Source of the DNA: Terriglobia bacterium
GTDB taxonomy: Bacteria; Acidobacteriota; Terriglobia; UBA7540
NCBI GenBank assembly: GCA_035712365.1
Contig: DASTAW010000029.1
Coordinates: forward strand, 104,294 to 168,293
Length of the DNA stretch: 64,000 nt
Direction: 5' to 3'
Shown here: positions 7,861 to 17,581 of the stretch, in pieces
Position numbering within the stretch: position 1 is the first letter of the stretch
How the letters are laid out: every line of letters begins with the position of its first letter
Position numbers and translations under genes: made by a program
Notes under the pieces: model-generated
Databases searched by the model: none
Told to the model about the DNA's origin: nothing
What the model saw: the letters and a program-made list of their open reading frames with translations, nothing else

Positions 7861-10176
7861 TTGTTACATCTCTGGAGATCTACGTCCGTCATCTTCCTGG
7901 TATTCCTTGCTGTGCTTTCTGAAGGTTGCGGCGGCGGAAGCGCGGCTTTAGCACCGGCTCCTGCGGTCAGTATATCCATATCTCCGGGCAACGCTACATT
8001 GCTCGACGGCCAGACGGTCACCTTCACCGCAACCATAACCGGTTCGTCCAACAAGAACGTTACCTGGAAGGTGAGCGGGGTGGCAGGGGGGAACAGCACC
8101 GTCGGGACCGTGGCCTCAACGGGGCTGTATACGGCCCCGGCAAGACCTCCATCGCCGAACACAGTCAGCGTGACGGCAACCAGCGCGGCAGATCCAACCC
8201 AGTCCGCCGGCGCCGTGGTAACCGTTGTGAATCCTGGTCCAGCGCTTTATTCCATTTCACCGGATGCCGCCACTGCCGGCGGTCCCGACACTGCACTTGC
8301 CGTGGACGGGACGGGCTTTACCGCTCAGTCGGTCGTCTACTTCGGCGCTACGGCGCTGGCCACAGCGTTTGTAAGCGAAACGCAACTGACCGCCACGGTT
8401 CCTTCTTCCCTGCTGGTTTCAACCGGCACGTTCAGCATTACGGCAGCGACTCCGGCTCCCGGTGGCGGCACCTCCACTTCACTGAACCTGACCGTGTGGT
8501 CCGGATATCCTCGAAGCGGCGCCGGCAGCGTCCTTGGCGGTCCTCCGCCGCCACTCCCGCAGGTTCCTCACAATGGGACCCTGGTTTCCGTGCTCGACTG
8601 GACGTCAAAGGACAATGAGGGAGATTCCGAAGACGTGCTCAGCGCCGACCACCTGCTTACGGAGATGGGCATACCCAACATCGATACCACCGACTTCGCC
8701 ATCGCCGCGGCGAACCCCTTCCTGGTAGTGGCAGGCGTCCTGAACACTGCGTTAGCCCTGTCGCCCACGGACACCAGCAACCTCACCAGCTACGTCAATG
8801 GCGGGGGAACGCTTTACCTTTGGGAACCGAATGTCAGCGGCCTGTTGGCGGCGCTCGGCATTTCTTCACCACCGAATGACTACATCAACCTGGCGGATGA
8901 GCAACGCCCGCTCAGCTTCGACACAGCTCAGAACGATCCCCTGCTGAAGTACATTGATGCGCCAGAGGAGATCAACTGGGCGCCCTTCTTCCCTGCCAGC
9001 GATGTTACGCGCGGTTACTCCAGCAGCTCGTGCACGACGCTGGCCACGTGGAGCACAGGCGACGCCGCCGTTTTGAAGTGCAACATCGGATCGGGGCGGG
9101 CATACGTGTTCGGATGGCGGCTCCGGCCGCTGATCGAGTTGCCGGAGCTGCAGCTCGGCAACGACACCGGGCCGCAGGGCGTTAATGCCATCGTTCCGGA
9201 CGCGGATAACTGCCGGCTGATGATGCGCGCCACCTATGAAGCCTACGCGGCCGCTCCGCAGGAACGCCAGTGGGCGCCGGGCGGCCATCATGCTGCGCTG
9301 ATCATCACCCATGATGTGGACGCCATCGTGTCTTACCAGAACGTTCCTGCCGGTGTTGATTTGGAAAACAGCCTGGGCTTCAAGTCGACGTACCTGTTTA
9401 CCACGAGTCCCTACGACAACGGCTGGATCGGTGGAATGTATAGCGCCGCCGGACATGAGGACATCCAATACGCGCTCGATCATGGATTCGACGTCCAGAG
9501 CCACAGTTTCGGGCATTTCCCTGACTTCCAAACGGCCATCTACAGCCTGACCGACCCGCCATCGGAGACCGCCGCAAATTACCAGCCTATGTTTAACTTC
9601 ATCTCTTCCACGCCGTATTGCTGCACCACCGGAATGAGCGTTATCGGAGAAGCCGGAGTCAGCAAGTGGCTGCTCGAAAATGACTTCAACGTTCCCATTA
9701 CGGCTTTCCGCGCGGGCTACACCGAGATTCCTCCCACGTTCCTCCAGGGGCTTTCAGCCGCCGGCTACCGGCGGGACCTGAGCTATCTCAACGACCTTGC
9801 GCGGGGAGCGTTTCCGTTTGTAACCTTCACCCTGGACACCACTACCACCCCAGCCACTGTAACCACCTACCGCGTGATGGAATATCCCATGTCCATTTCA
9901 GACGATGCATCGCCGGCGGCCGGTCTTACGGGCCTCGACACAACAACGGTCAGCCAGTATGTCGATGCCTGGATGAAGGTCATCAAGTTCAACTATGACA
10001 ACAACGCGCCCACCGTCCTGCTGCTTCATCCCATCGACACCACTGCGCGCTTCCAGGTTATTCAGCAGCTTCTCGCCGAAATTCAGAACCAGGGTCTGGA
10101 CCTGTGGATCGGAGACCTCACCGCCTTCGCGAAGTTCTGGGAAGCTCAGGGAGTAACCGACGCAAAGTGGCCATGA
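7861..10176 (+). CDS. Large lipoprotein: Ig-like and IPT/TIG domains plus polysaccharide-deacetylase-like domain
   Basis: 771 residues from a TTG start. The N terminus is a lipoprotein signal with a hydrophobic core and a cysteine at about residue 22 (LSEGC). Next come a bacterial Ig-like domain (about 37-120) and an IPT/TIG domain (about 128-212). A central region (about 235-460) has the repeated-strand look of a class I amidotransferase-like fold, which I cannot confirm. From about 475 there is a NodB-like domain: ITHDVDA (the metal-binding aspartate motif) and HSFGH (about 547-551). It ends with a conserved LLLHP (about 720). It is therefore probably a surface-anchored carbohydrate esterase or deacetylase that binds glycan through its N-terminal modules. 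The start is uncertain because TTG is rare and the ribosome site (GGGGAG) is modest. The substrate is unknown. Confidence 0.7.
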   Translation: MLHLWRSTSVIFLVFLAVLSEGCGGGSAALAPAPAVSISISPGNATLLDGQTVTFTATITGSSNKNVTWKVSGVAGGNSTVGTVASTGLYTAPARPPSPNTVSVTATSAADPTQSAGAVVTVVNPGPALYSISPDAATAGGPDTALAVDGTGFTAQSVVYFGATALATAFVSETQLTATVPSSLLVSTGTFSITAATPAPGGGTSTSLNLTVWSGYPRSGAGSVLGGPPPPLPQVPHNGTLVSVLDWTSKDNEGDSEDVLSADHLLTEMGIPNIDTTDFAIAAANPFLVVAGVLNTALALSPTDTSNLTSYVNGGGTLYLWEPNVSGLLAALGISSPPNDYINLADEQRPLSFDTAQNDPLLKYIDAPEEINWAPFFPASDVTRGYSSSSCTTLATWSTGDAAVLKCNIGSGRAYVFGWRLRPLIELPELQLGNDTGPQGVNAIVPDADNCRLMMRATYEAYAAAPQERQWAPGGHHAALIITHDVDAIVSYQNVPAGVDLENSLGFKSTYLFTTSPYDNGWIGGMYSAAGHEDIQYALDHGFDVQSHSFGHFPDFQTAIYSLTDPPSETAANYQPMFNFISSTPYCCTTGMSVIGEAGVSKWLLENDFNVPITAFRAGYTEIPPTFLQGLSAAGYRRDLSYLNDLARGAFPFVTFTLDTTTTPATVTTYRVMEYPMSISDDASPAAGLTGLDTTTVSQYVDAWMKVIKFNYDNNAPTVLLLHPIDTTARFQVIQQLLAEIQNQGLDLWIGDLTAFAKFWEAQGVTDAKWP

Positions 10177-10300
10177 TTGATCCGCCGTTTGCCTACGTTG
10201 CAGCATTCCAGCATTAACGCAAGCAAGAACGGAAACGCCGCCGATGAGGCGCAACGCCGTAGTCCAGACTTGGGTCAGGAAATAAGATCATCGCGAGGTA

Positions 10301-10387
10301 TGGTGCGGAAGGGGGGACTCGAACCCCCACGGTCTCGCGACCGCCAGCCCCTCAAGCTGGTGCGTCTGCCAATTCCGCCACTTCCGC
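10301..10387 (-). tRNA. tRNA-Leu (anticodon GAG)
   Basis: Read on the minus strand it begins GCGGAAG and ends CTTCCGC-A-CCA, giving a perfect seven-pair acceptor stem with an encoded CCA. The anticodon stem CCAGC/GCTGG encloses the loop TTGAGGG, so the anticodon is GAG. The long variable arm and the T-loop GTTCGAGTC fit a class II leucine tRNA. It lies 65 bp beyond secG on the same strand and may be part of the glycolytic operon transcript. Confidence 0.97.
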
Positions 10388-10452
10388 ATGGGAGGCAAAT
10401 TTGATTGACCCATGCTGAGAACGCATGGCGTCGTGTAGGCCGTTCCTTTTCC

Positions 10453-10770
10453 TCACTTCTTGGCTGGCGCCGCCGGTGCGATTGGGACAGCCGGGGCGGT
10501 ATGGGTCTGGGCCGGCGCGTTTTGCATCACCGAGTTTGATGTCGCTTTCGTAGCCCAGATCGCCAGCGTTATCGAAGTCGCCATGAAAATGAAGCCCAGC
10601 ACCCAGGTGATCTTGGCCAGGGTCGTCACCGCCCCGCGGGGACCAAAAGCCGCCTGGCTTGAGCCGCCAAAGGCCGCCGCCATATCCACGTTCTCTCCGC
10701 CCTGGATCAGGACGACAACGATCAGCAGGATGCTCGAAATAACCTGGAGGGCCGTAACTGCAAAGTCCAT
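10453..10770 (-). CDS. secG: Preprotein translocase subunit SecG
   Basis: 105 residues with two hydrophobic helices (about 5-25 and 53-72) separated by a small loop containing GGENVDMAAAFGGSSQAAFG. This loop is the family signature. The C-terminal tail is Pro/Ala/Thr-rich and disordered. SecG joins SecYE in the inner membrane and assists SecA-driven export. The frame is open 38 codons further upstream, but the ATG at 10770 has a GGGAG ribosome site seven bases ahead and gives the normal length. It follows tpiA directly (40 bp), an order common in many bacteria, and precedes tRNA-Leu. Confidence 0.95.
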   Translation of the reverse strand: MDFAVTALQVISSILLIVVVLIQGGENVDMAAAFGGSSQAAFGPRGAVTTLAKITWVLGFIFMATSITLAIWATKATSNSVMQNAPAQTHTAPAVPIAPAAPAKK

Positions 10771-10810
10771 AAAAAACTCCCTTTCAAACTGCGCGCCGCA
10801 GGGCACGTTT

Positions 10811-11569
10811 TCAGGCCGAGGGATAATTGATAATCGCCGCGAAGGAATCAACTTTGAGGCTTGCGCCGCCCACCAGCGCCCCATCGATATCGGGCTGGGC
10901 CATCAGCCCTTTAATGTTCTCGGGCTTGACGCTTCCGCCATAAAGGACCCTCACGCGCTGGGCCTGATCTTCGCCAAACTGCCCATGCGCCAGTCCACGC
11001 AAATATGCATGGCTTTCCTGTGCCTGCTCGGGAGTAGCGGTGCGGCCGGTCCCAATCGCCCACACGGGCTCATAAGCCACAATGATACGGGAAAACTCAG
11101 AGGGGGTCAACCCGGCGAAGCCGCGCTGAAACTGGCGTTCGAGCACCTGCTGCGTCTCATTGCTTTCGCGCTCATCCAGCGTTTCACCAACGCAGACAAT
11201 GGGAGTCAATCCCGCAGCGAGCGCGGCCTTGAGCTTGCGGTTCACCTGCTCGTCGGTTTCGCCGTGGTCCTGCCGCCGCTCGGAGTGGCCGATGATCACA
11301 TGCGAGCAGCCGGCGTCCACCAGCATTCCCGGAGCGACATCGCCGGTGTGCGCCCCTTCGGCGTCCCAGTGGACGTCCTGGGCAGCCACTCCGATCCCGC
11401 TTCCCCTGGCGGCCTCGGCGGCGGCGGCCAGAGCGGTAAAAGGGGGAGCCACCACCACGTCGCAGTGATGAACTCCCGCGATGCCTGGCTTGAGCCCTTC
11501 GATGAACGCGGCAGCCTCTCCGCGCGTCTTGTACATCTTCCAGTTGCCAGCAATTACAGGTCTCCGCAT
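10811..11569 (-). CDS. tpiA: Triosephosphate isomerase
   Basis: 252 residues, normal for the family. Motifs seen are the N-terminal GNWKMYK with the catalytic lysine, GHSERR with the catalytic histidine, AYEPVWAIGTG with the catalytic glutamate and the start of flexible loop 6, and GGSVKPEN for phosphate binding. It interconverts dihydroxyacetone phosphate and glyceraldehyde 3-phosphate in the cytoplasm. The start is set at the ATG that opens MRRPVIAGNWK; the upstream in-frame stretch is translated heptamer repeat. It shares the strand with gap and pgk, but two accessory genes sit between pgk and tpiA. Confidence 0.98.
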   Translation of the reverse strand: MRRPVIAGNWKMYKTRGEAAAFIEGLKPGIAGVHHCDVVVAPPFTALAAAAEAARGSGIGVAAQDVHWDAEGAHTGDVAPGMLVDAGCSHVIIGHSERRQDHGETDEQVNRKLKAALAAGLTPIVCVGETLDERESNETQQVLERQFQRGFAGLTPSEFSRIIVAYEPVWAIGTGRTATPEQAQESHAYLRGLAHGQFGEDQAQRVRVLYGGSVKPENIKGLMAQPDIDGALVGGASLKVDSFAAIINYPSA

Positions 11570-11594
11570 GTCGCTTCCATCTCCATCTGCCGTG

Positions 11595-11636
11595 AGTAGG
11601 CAGTCAGCAGTAAGCAGTAGGCAGAAAGCAGTCAAC
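11595..11636. repeat. Heptamer tandem repeat, block 1
   Basis: Six consecutive 7-bp units, consensus AGTAGGC with variants (AGTCAGC, AGTAAGC, AGAAAGC, AGTCAAC), immediately upstream of tpiA. Related units occur at 12701-12763, 13971-14004 and 15703-15744. Confidence 0.85.
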
Positions 11637-11684
11637 ACTCGACAGTGCGCGGTACCCTCACTGCCCGACTCCGGCAGGAGTTAC

Positions 11685-12083
11685 TCACCTCGGTGTAAAC
11701 TTCTGTGGGTTAGCCATTATGCCACCCAGCATTCTCCCTAATTCCTCGTAGGCGACTGAAAGGCGTTTGTGATCCGCATCGAGCAAATATCCACAGTCCA
11801 GCGCGAAGTCCAGCCACACCTGTGTTTCCGTCGCCTCGGCATCACAATCCGTCATCTTACTGAGAAACATGTTAGGGTATCGGCGCTTACGATAACCTTC
11901 CGCGATGTTCGCCGCCACGCTGCGCGAGGAACGGCGAATCTGGCTCGTGAGTGAATAGCGCTCGTCTTCGGGAAACCTTTTCGACAACCTGAAAATCTCC
12001 CTGGCCAGATTAAAGGCGACCTGATACACCTTCAGGTCTCTGTGGCCGCGTACAATTAGGTTCCCGTCGATTGACGCTCGCAT
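11685..12083 (-). CDS. Four-helix-bundle protein (S23 / IVS-encoded protein family)
   Basis: 132 residues. The order is HRDLKVYQVAFNLAREIF, RFPEDERYSLTSQIRRSSRSVAANIAEGYRK, and a C-terminal pair of helices with ETQVWLDFALDCGYL. This is the pattern of the four-helix-bundle proteins first described as open frames inside 23S rRNA intervening sequences. Their biochemical role is not established; they form oligomers and may bind nucleic acid. Here the gene is not in an rRNA but between tpiA and pgk, bordered by heptamer repeats, so it looks like an insertion into the glycolytic operon. The family call is strong; no function is assigned. Confidence 0.85.
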   Translation of the reverse strand: MRASIDGNLIVRGHRDLKVYQVAFNLAREIFRLSKRFPEDERYSLTSQIRRSSRSVAANIAEGYRKRRYPNMFLSKMTDCDAEATETQVWLDFALDCGYLLDADHKRLSVAYEELGRMLGGIMANPQKFTPR

Positions 12084-12268
12084 CCCACTCCGCCTTCTAA
12101 AAAACTGCCTAATGGGTCAGCGAACCACCCTGGGCAAGTCAGTGCTGCTCATGTCCAGATCTCCTATCGCCTTCACGCGCGTGCACTTGCGCTTCAGGAA
12201 GAGACTTCATGGGACGATTGCCCGTCCCCTCCCAAGGTTGCAATCGTGGCAAAGAATTTGGAGATTAT

Positions 12269-12693
12269 CTAACGTAATTTTTCTCCGTTTGCAACTGCCA
12301 GGATATAATCGGCGTGTAGAACGATATTCAGGTGCGAAGCCGGACTTCTGCCGCAAGCAACGCAACGAAATCGGTCCCGCATGAAAGCTTTGAATCTGAG
12401 GCCCGCGAGTACTTCTCGGCGGTCGGACTGAATGCTCGGCTTCTGGATCGCTTCGTCTTTTCGCAAATTGGCTGACCGACGTAGAGATGTTCCAGTCCCG
12501 CCTTTTGAAGTGCCTGCTTCCAACCGCCGAATCTCCGAGAGAGCGTTTTTGCCGATACCTTCGCGCCGAATCGCCTAAAGGCGGTTTTTGTCAGCGGCTC
12601 ATCTCGCGGCAGCAATTCTGCAATTCGCCTTAGCTCATCGAGCAGCGCTCCGTCCGTGTTGTCCGGAAGAAAGTCGATTTCGTAACGGCTCAT
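12269..12693 (-). pseudogene. Frameshifted HNH endonuclease with homing-endonuclease-associated repeat
   Basis: Two overlapping frames together read as one protein. The N-terminal frame (12693 leftward) holds a homing-endonuclease-associated repeat, TKTAFRRFGAKVSAKTLSRR followed by FGGWKQALQKAGL, then continues out of register. The second frame holds the HNH start, RFKAFMRDRFRCVACGRSP, a CxxC zinc site, and then LHADYILAVANGEK before a stop. In intact relatives this last part reads like LHVDHIIPWSKGG and continues, so the catalytic His is lost and the domain is cut short. The register change lies roughly at 12390-12460. This is therefore a decayed gene rather than a working nuclease. It lies between pgk and the four-helix-bundle gene. 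A sequencing error could explain the frameshift but not the lost HNH residues. Confidence 0.72.
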
Positions 12694-12700
12694 TTGTCCC

Positions 12701-12763
12701 CGCCGCCAACTGGCTATTGCCTTCCGCCGACTGCCTGCTGCCCTCTGCCTTCTGCCTACTGCT
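12701..12763. repeat. Heptamer tandem repeat, block 2, running into the pgk stop codon
   Basis: On the minus strand there are nine 7-bp units resembling GCAGAAG (GCAGTAG, GCAGAAG, GCAGAGG, GCAGCAG, GCAGTCG, GCGGAAG and others). The first unit contains the last sense codon and the TAG stop of pgk, so the array starts exactly at the end of that gene and runs to the start of the decayed HNH gene. Confidence 0.85.
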
Positions 12764-13946
12764 TTTCCGGCAGGGCTTCGACGCCGGGCAGCTTGAGCCC
12801 TGACAGGAACTCGAGTGAAGCGCCGCCGCCGGTCGAGATGTGCGTGATCCTATCTTCGATGCCGGCCTTGTGGACCGCCGCCACGGAATCCCCGCCGCCA
12901 ACAATTGATACCGCTCCGGATCCGGCAACGGCGCGCGCCACTTCCATGGTGCCCTGCGCAAACTGGTCAATCTCAAACACGCCCATGGGGCCGTTCCAGA
13001 TGATCATTTTGGCTTTTTTGATCTCGGAGGCGTAATCCGCTCTCGTTTTCGGTCCGATGTCAACGCCCAGGCGGTCAGCGGGAATGCCGGCGGAGTTGAC
13101 CGTCTCAGCTTTGGCCGAGGCGTCCAGCTTATCGGCTACAACGTGGTCCTGGGGCAAACGGAAGTTCACCTTCTTCTCTTTGGCCTGTTGCAGCAGTTCC
13201 TTCGCCAGGTCAAGTTTGTCGGCCTCAAATTTTGACAGGCCCACCTCCACGCCCTGCGATTTGAGAAAAGTGTAGGCCATGGCCCCGCCGATCAGGACGG
13301 TGTCGGCAAAGCCCATCAGGTTCTGCAGGAACTTGATCTTGTCAGAAACCTTGGCGCCGCCCACAATGGCCACGTACGGGTGCAACGGGTTGTCGAGGGC
13401 TTTGCCAAGATATTCGAGTTCCTTTTCCATCAGCAGGCCCGCCGCTTTCACGGGAACGTAGTGGGTGATGCCTTCCGTGGAAGCGTGCGCGCGGTGCGCG
13501 GAGCCGAATGCGTCATTGATGTAAACTTCAGCTTTGACGGCCAGTTGCTTGGCAAATTCCGGGTCGTTGGCTTCCTCTTCCTTGTGGAAACGCAGGTTCT
13601 CAAGCAGGACAACGCCGCCTTGCTTCAATTCCTCCTCCTGCTTGTCCGCCTGCGGGCCGACGCAGTCCGAGGCAAAGCTGACCGGTTTATTCAGCAGCGC
13701 GGCCAGGCGCTCGGCGGCCGGCTGCAGGCTCATCTTCGGATTCACTTTTCCTTTGGGCCTGCCGAGGTGAGATGCCAACACCAGCTTCGCCCCGCGGTCA
13801 ACCGCCAACCGGATGCTCGGTAGGCTGGCGCGGATCCGTGTGTCGTCAGTAATCTCTCCCTGGTCGTCGAGCGGCACGTTGAAGTCAACCCGCATGAACA
13901 CCACTCTGCCTTTCAGATCAACATCGCGAATCGACAGTTTCGACAT
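12756..13946 (-). CDS. pgk: Phosphoglycerate kinase
   Basis: 396 residues, the standard bacterial length. Substrate-binding motifs are MRVDFNVPLD near the start and LASHLGRPKGK. The hinge and nucleotide-binding part includes the C-terminal GGGDSVAAVHKAG and STGGGASLEFL. It makes ATP and 3-phosphoglycerate from 1,3-bisphosphoglycerate in the cytoplasm. An AAGGAG ribosome site lies about ten bases before the ATG. It is downstream of gap on the same strand across a 99-bp spacer containing a heptamer-derived hairpin, so spacing and RNA structure may tune its level relative to gap. Its stop codon is inside a heptamer repeat. Confidence 0.98.
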   Translation of the reverse strand: MSKLSIRDVDLKGRVVFMRVDFNVPLDDQGEITDDTRIRASLPSIRLAVDRGAKLVLASHLGRPKGKVNPKMSLQPAAERLAALLNKPVSFASDCVGPQADKQEEELKQGGVVLLENLRFHKEEEANDPEFAKQLAVKAEVYINDAFGSAHRAHASTEGITHYVPVKAAGLLMEKELEYLGKALDNPLHPYVAIVGGAKVSDKIKFLQNLMGFADTVLIGGAMAYTFLKSQGVEVGLSKFEADKLDLAKELLQQAKEKKVNFRLPQDHVVADKLDASAKAETVNSAGIPADRLGVDIGPKTRADYASEIKKAKMIIWNGPMGVFEIDQFAQGTMEVARAVAGSGAVSIVGGGDSVAAVHKAGIEDRITHISTGGGASLEFLSGLKLPGVEALPEKQ

Positions 13947-13970
13947 CAGTCGTCACTCCTTGTTAAAAAC

Positions 13971-14004
13971 AGTAGGCAGAAGGCAGAAAGCAGAAGGCAG
14001 AAAC
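13971..14004. repeat. Heptamer tandem repeat, block 3, in the gap-pgk spacer
   Basis: About five units of the AGTAGGC/AGAAGGC type. Reverse-oriented related units (CTTCTGCCTTCCTGC) follow at 14011-14039, so the spacer can fold on itself. Confidence 0.85.
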
Positions 14005-14021
14005 TTCCGGCTTCTGCCTTC
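13993..14021 (-). other. Hairpin in the gap-pgk spacer
   Basis: GAAGGCAGAA at 13993-14002 pairs perfectly with TTCTGCCTTC at 14012-14021 around a nine-base loop. It is made of oppositely oriented heptamer units. There is no T-tract, so it is more likely an mRNA-stabilising or partly attenuating structure than a terminator. Confidence 0.6.
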
Positions 14022-14045
14022 CTGCTCCGGGCTTCTGCGTGATGC

Positions 14046-15125
<1,080 letters not shown>

Positions 15126-15260
15126 ATTGGGGTCCACGGGTCCCCTCGCATGGGCGGGACCACGACGGCTGTGACACAAAATCAAAACCAACAACTCCAT
15201 TACCAATTGCGTTCGGCTGTTTTTTCGCTGGCTTGTATTTTCAGCAAGATCGGTAGCTTT

Positions 15261-15390
15261 GTTTTTAGGTTTGTTCCGGTTTGTTTTTTCCACAGCTACC
15301 TGTTTTCAACAACTTCTCCGCTTCGTTTTCCGGTTTGTTCCGGTTTGTTTTTTGTCCATTTCTCTTTGTTTTCAACAACCTCTCCGGTTC
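15261..15390. repeat. T-rich imperfect direct duplication upstream of gap
   Basis: Two units, 15261-15324 and 15325-15390, each read GTTTT..GGTTTGTTCCGG, TTTGTTTTTT, a variable stretch, then TTTTCAACAAC.TCTCCG and TTC. A third unit begins at 15391 and breaks off. No credible protein is encoded. It lies about 140 bp upstream of the gap promoter. Confidence 0.7.
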
Positions 15391-15702
15391 GTTTTTCAAA
15401 AAAGGTATTCTTTTTTGTTTTTGCTCCCAACAATTGGCAGGGAAAATGGCCTTGGTTTAGCTCGCAAAGTTCCTACTTTACCGGCGCCCATTCGTCACCC
15501 GCCACTGAGAAGACCGCCGGGCCAATGATGGATCGCGCGCTGCAAACACCACGCCTCATTCCCTGATCCTGCACCGAACCTTCGCTGTTTAACTTCGCAG
15601 GCTTTGCAAGACATGCCCCGGTCCCGCGCCTTACCGGGAAGCAGTTATTGGAGGCTATCATACTAGCCGACGAAAGTCAAGCAAAATCGGCGGGGAGAGG
15701 CT

Positions 15703-15744
15703 GGAAGTCAGGAGCCAGGAGCCTGAAGTCAGGAGCGGCGGGTC
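15703..15744. repeat. Heptamer tandem repeat, block 4
   Basis: Six 7-bp units: GGAAGTC, AGGAGCC, AGGAGCC, TGAAGTC, AGGAGCG, GCGGGTC. The period is the same as in blocks 1-3 but the consensus differs (AGGAGCC instead of AGTAGGC). Confidence 0.75.
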
Positions 15745-16144
15745 AGTGCTGTAGACTTTCCCGATGATTGCTTCAGCGGCTGAAGCCTTTGGCCGGAGCG
15801 GCCTGTCAAATGTCGGAGCTGAAGCTTCGACCTTTGGAAGAAAAAGCAGCAGCCTTGGATGGGCCACGTTGGGCCGGGGTGGCGCAGATATCGAGTTTTG
15901 ATATCTGCGTTCAGCGAAGCTGAGAGGGTTTGCGACGTGCGGTGCAGGAGCCGCAGTTATGGCGGCGACGGGCCATCGTCAGGTTGGAGATGGTTTTTGG
16001 AAGATACCTCGAACATAGCAATGGGCCGACTGGAATGGACACCAGCAATAGCCCCTCGCCCCGCGAGACCGCAGATACTGCAAGGCGAGCATCTGCGCCA
16101 CCCGCGTATCGCGAAGCCGTTCTCGCAGTGCGGGGGCGCCCCCA

Positions 16145-16166
16145 CCTTCGGCCCGCGACTGTGCCC
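16145..16166. repeat. 22-bp direct repeat, left copy (Rhs-like gene)
   Basis: Begins CCTTCGGCCCGCGAC and ends GTGCCC. It matches 17518-17539 with one mismatch (T/G). The two copies bracket the Rhs-like gene. Confidence 0.65.
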
Positions 16167-16208
16167 ACAGGAAGAGGATATCTGCCGTCAGTTATGGAGG
16201 GGGATTGG

Positions 16209-17480
16209 TCACTTGGTCAGGACCTGATACTGGCACCCGCTATCCGTGAACTCGGTGCATTCTGCAACCCATTGGTGGCCACGATCATCACGAAATTGCA
16301 ATCCGGCGGAAACCCGGAAGACGGCCCCACCATCGACCTGCATGGACGTGGGAAACCCGCGAGCGGCGTATTGAACGGAAAGCACGCATCGATGCTTCTT
16401 TACATTCTCCACGTGCTTCAGGCCACCCGAAGCATCGTAGGTGTAGGAGAGTATTTCGCCCGCGGCGTTCGTCGAGAGGGAAAGACGCTTCTGGTTGTCA
16501 TAACTGTAGGAGGCTCTTCCTCCAGCGCTATCTTCGATGGAAATTATGAACGGCCCCCGATAGTAAAGTTTCATCCAGCGCCCGTCGCTGGAGCGGACCT
16601 CGTGGAGATTGCCATCGCGGTCGCGCTCGAGCGTGAGACTCGCGCCCGACGGTTCAGTTAACCCCACCAGCGCACCCTCCTGTGGTCGCTGGGCATAATA
16701 GGAATCGGGAAAGACAATCGATCTGCCATCGGGCAAATCATAGTCCCATCCGTTGCCATTCCAGCCGGCGAGCGCCTTGTCGAACTCCGACCGCGTACTG
16801 CGAGACTTATATACGGCCTCGGCGTAGCCGGTGCCTTTGCTAATCCGATTGAACAGAACGCCGCTCCTGTCAGCAAGCCAGAGAGTCTGGTCCATGTAGG
16901 GGCTGCGGTGGCCAGTTGGATAGGTGAGATACTCATTGGGAAGGTAAACCTGATAATTCGAATTCCAATCTACGTAGCGTTGGACGACGCGCGTAAACGC
17001 GATCGGAGGATCGCCGGGCAAGTAGAGGTCAGTCTGCACAAACATCACCGTCACGTCGTTCAGACTGAGTTCCACCGCGTTCGCCGGAGGGCCGCCCGGA
17101 ACCAGATCCAGGCAGTCACGGAAAGGGCTGCCCGATGGTTTTGGCCCTCTGGACGGAGGCGCAGGAACACTTAGACTCCCCGTTTCAACGATCCCCTCCG
17201 CGACGGATAGCACCAGACAGGGAAAACTTCCTAATGGTCCATTAAGCGCAGCCGGAGCCGCTTTGGCCAGCACATCCTCCTCTTCGCGAAGACGCCGCCG
17301 AAGCACAGAATCGAGCCGTCGTGGGACAATCTTGACGACTCCCGTAGCGACCTCAATTCTAAACACGACCCAGGGAGCAAACCAGCGTATGAATAACACG
17401 AGTCCGACCGCTACGATTCCGAAGATCGCCCACTCAATCAGTTTACGTTTTGTTCTATTAACCTTGTCAGGTCCGCCCAT
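16209..17480 (-). CDS. Membrane-anchored Rhs/YD-repeat-like protein, short
   Basis: 423 residues. A hydrophobic anchor lies at about residues 14-36 with a basic N terminus, so the rest is probably outside the cytoplasm. From about 165 onward the sequence looks like the start of an Rhs core: LSLNDVTVMFVQTDLYLPG, FTRVVQRYVDWNSNYQ, LPDGRSIVFPDSYY, and then YD-like units such as LTLERDRDGNLHEVRSSDGR and SYTYDASGGLKHVENV. True Rhs proteins run well over 1000 residues and end in a toxin tip. This one stops after two or three degenerate units with no tip domain seen. It may be a truncated Rhs relative or a small YD protein of its own. It is flanked by 22-bp repeats and by a REP-like element, which hints at mobility. 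No good ribosome site precedes the start. Confidence 0.55.
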   Translation of the reverse strand: MGGPDKVNRTKRKLIEWAIFGIVAVGLVLFIRWFAPWVVFRIEVATGVVKIVPRRLDSVLRRRLREEEDVLAKAAPAALNGPLGSFPCLVLSVAEGIVETGSLSVPAPPSRGPKPSGSPFRDCLDLVPGGPPANAVELSLNDVTVMFVQTDLYLPGDPPIAFTRVVQRYVDWNSNYQVYLPNEYLTYPTGHRSPYMDQTLWLADRSGVLFNRISKGTGYAEAVYKSRSTRSEFDKALAGWNGNGWDYDLPDGRSIVFPDSYYAQRPQEGALVGLTEPSGASLTLERDRDGNLHEVRSSDGRWMKLYYRGPFIISIEDSAGGRASYSYDNQKRLSLSTNAAGEILSYTYDASGGLKHVENVKKHRCVLSVQYAARGFPTSMQVDGGAVFRVSAGLQFRDDRGHQWVAECTEFTDSGCQYQVLTK

Positions 17481-17517
17481 TGGGACTTTCGCCTCACGAA
17501 TATGCAGCTTGCTCCCG

Positions 17518-17539
17518 CCTTCGGCCCGCGACGGTGCCC
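17518..17539. repeat. 22-bp direct repeat, right copy (Rhs-like gene)
   Basis: Partner of 16145-16166 with one mismatch, 1373 bp apart and in the same orientation. It lies 38 bp upstream of the Rhs-like start. Confidence 0.65.
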
Positions 17540-17581
17540 GCGTAAAGAGCCTGAAAATTGTGGGGCCAACGAATGGGCCTC

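Larger units (their letters stand above)
15567..16208. other. Non-coding interval between the gap leader region and the Rhs-like gene
   Basis: I see no gene. Open frames here lack family features and ribosome sites. The interval holds a heptamer array (15703-15744) and one copy of a 22-bp repeat (16145-16166) whose partner lies beyond the Rhs-like gene. Confidence 0.55.

Noticed and set aside
10460..11599. Rightward frame of 379 codons opposite secG and tpiA
   Set aside because: Shadow of two secure genes; the translated product has no domain.
15150..15566. Possible 138-residue protein rich in Phe, Ser and Val upstream of gap
   Set aside because: The composition comes from the T-rich direct duplication, and the product looks like low-complexity noise.
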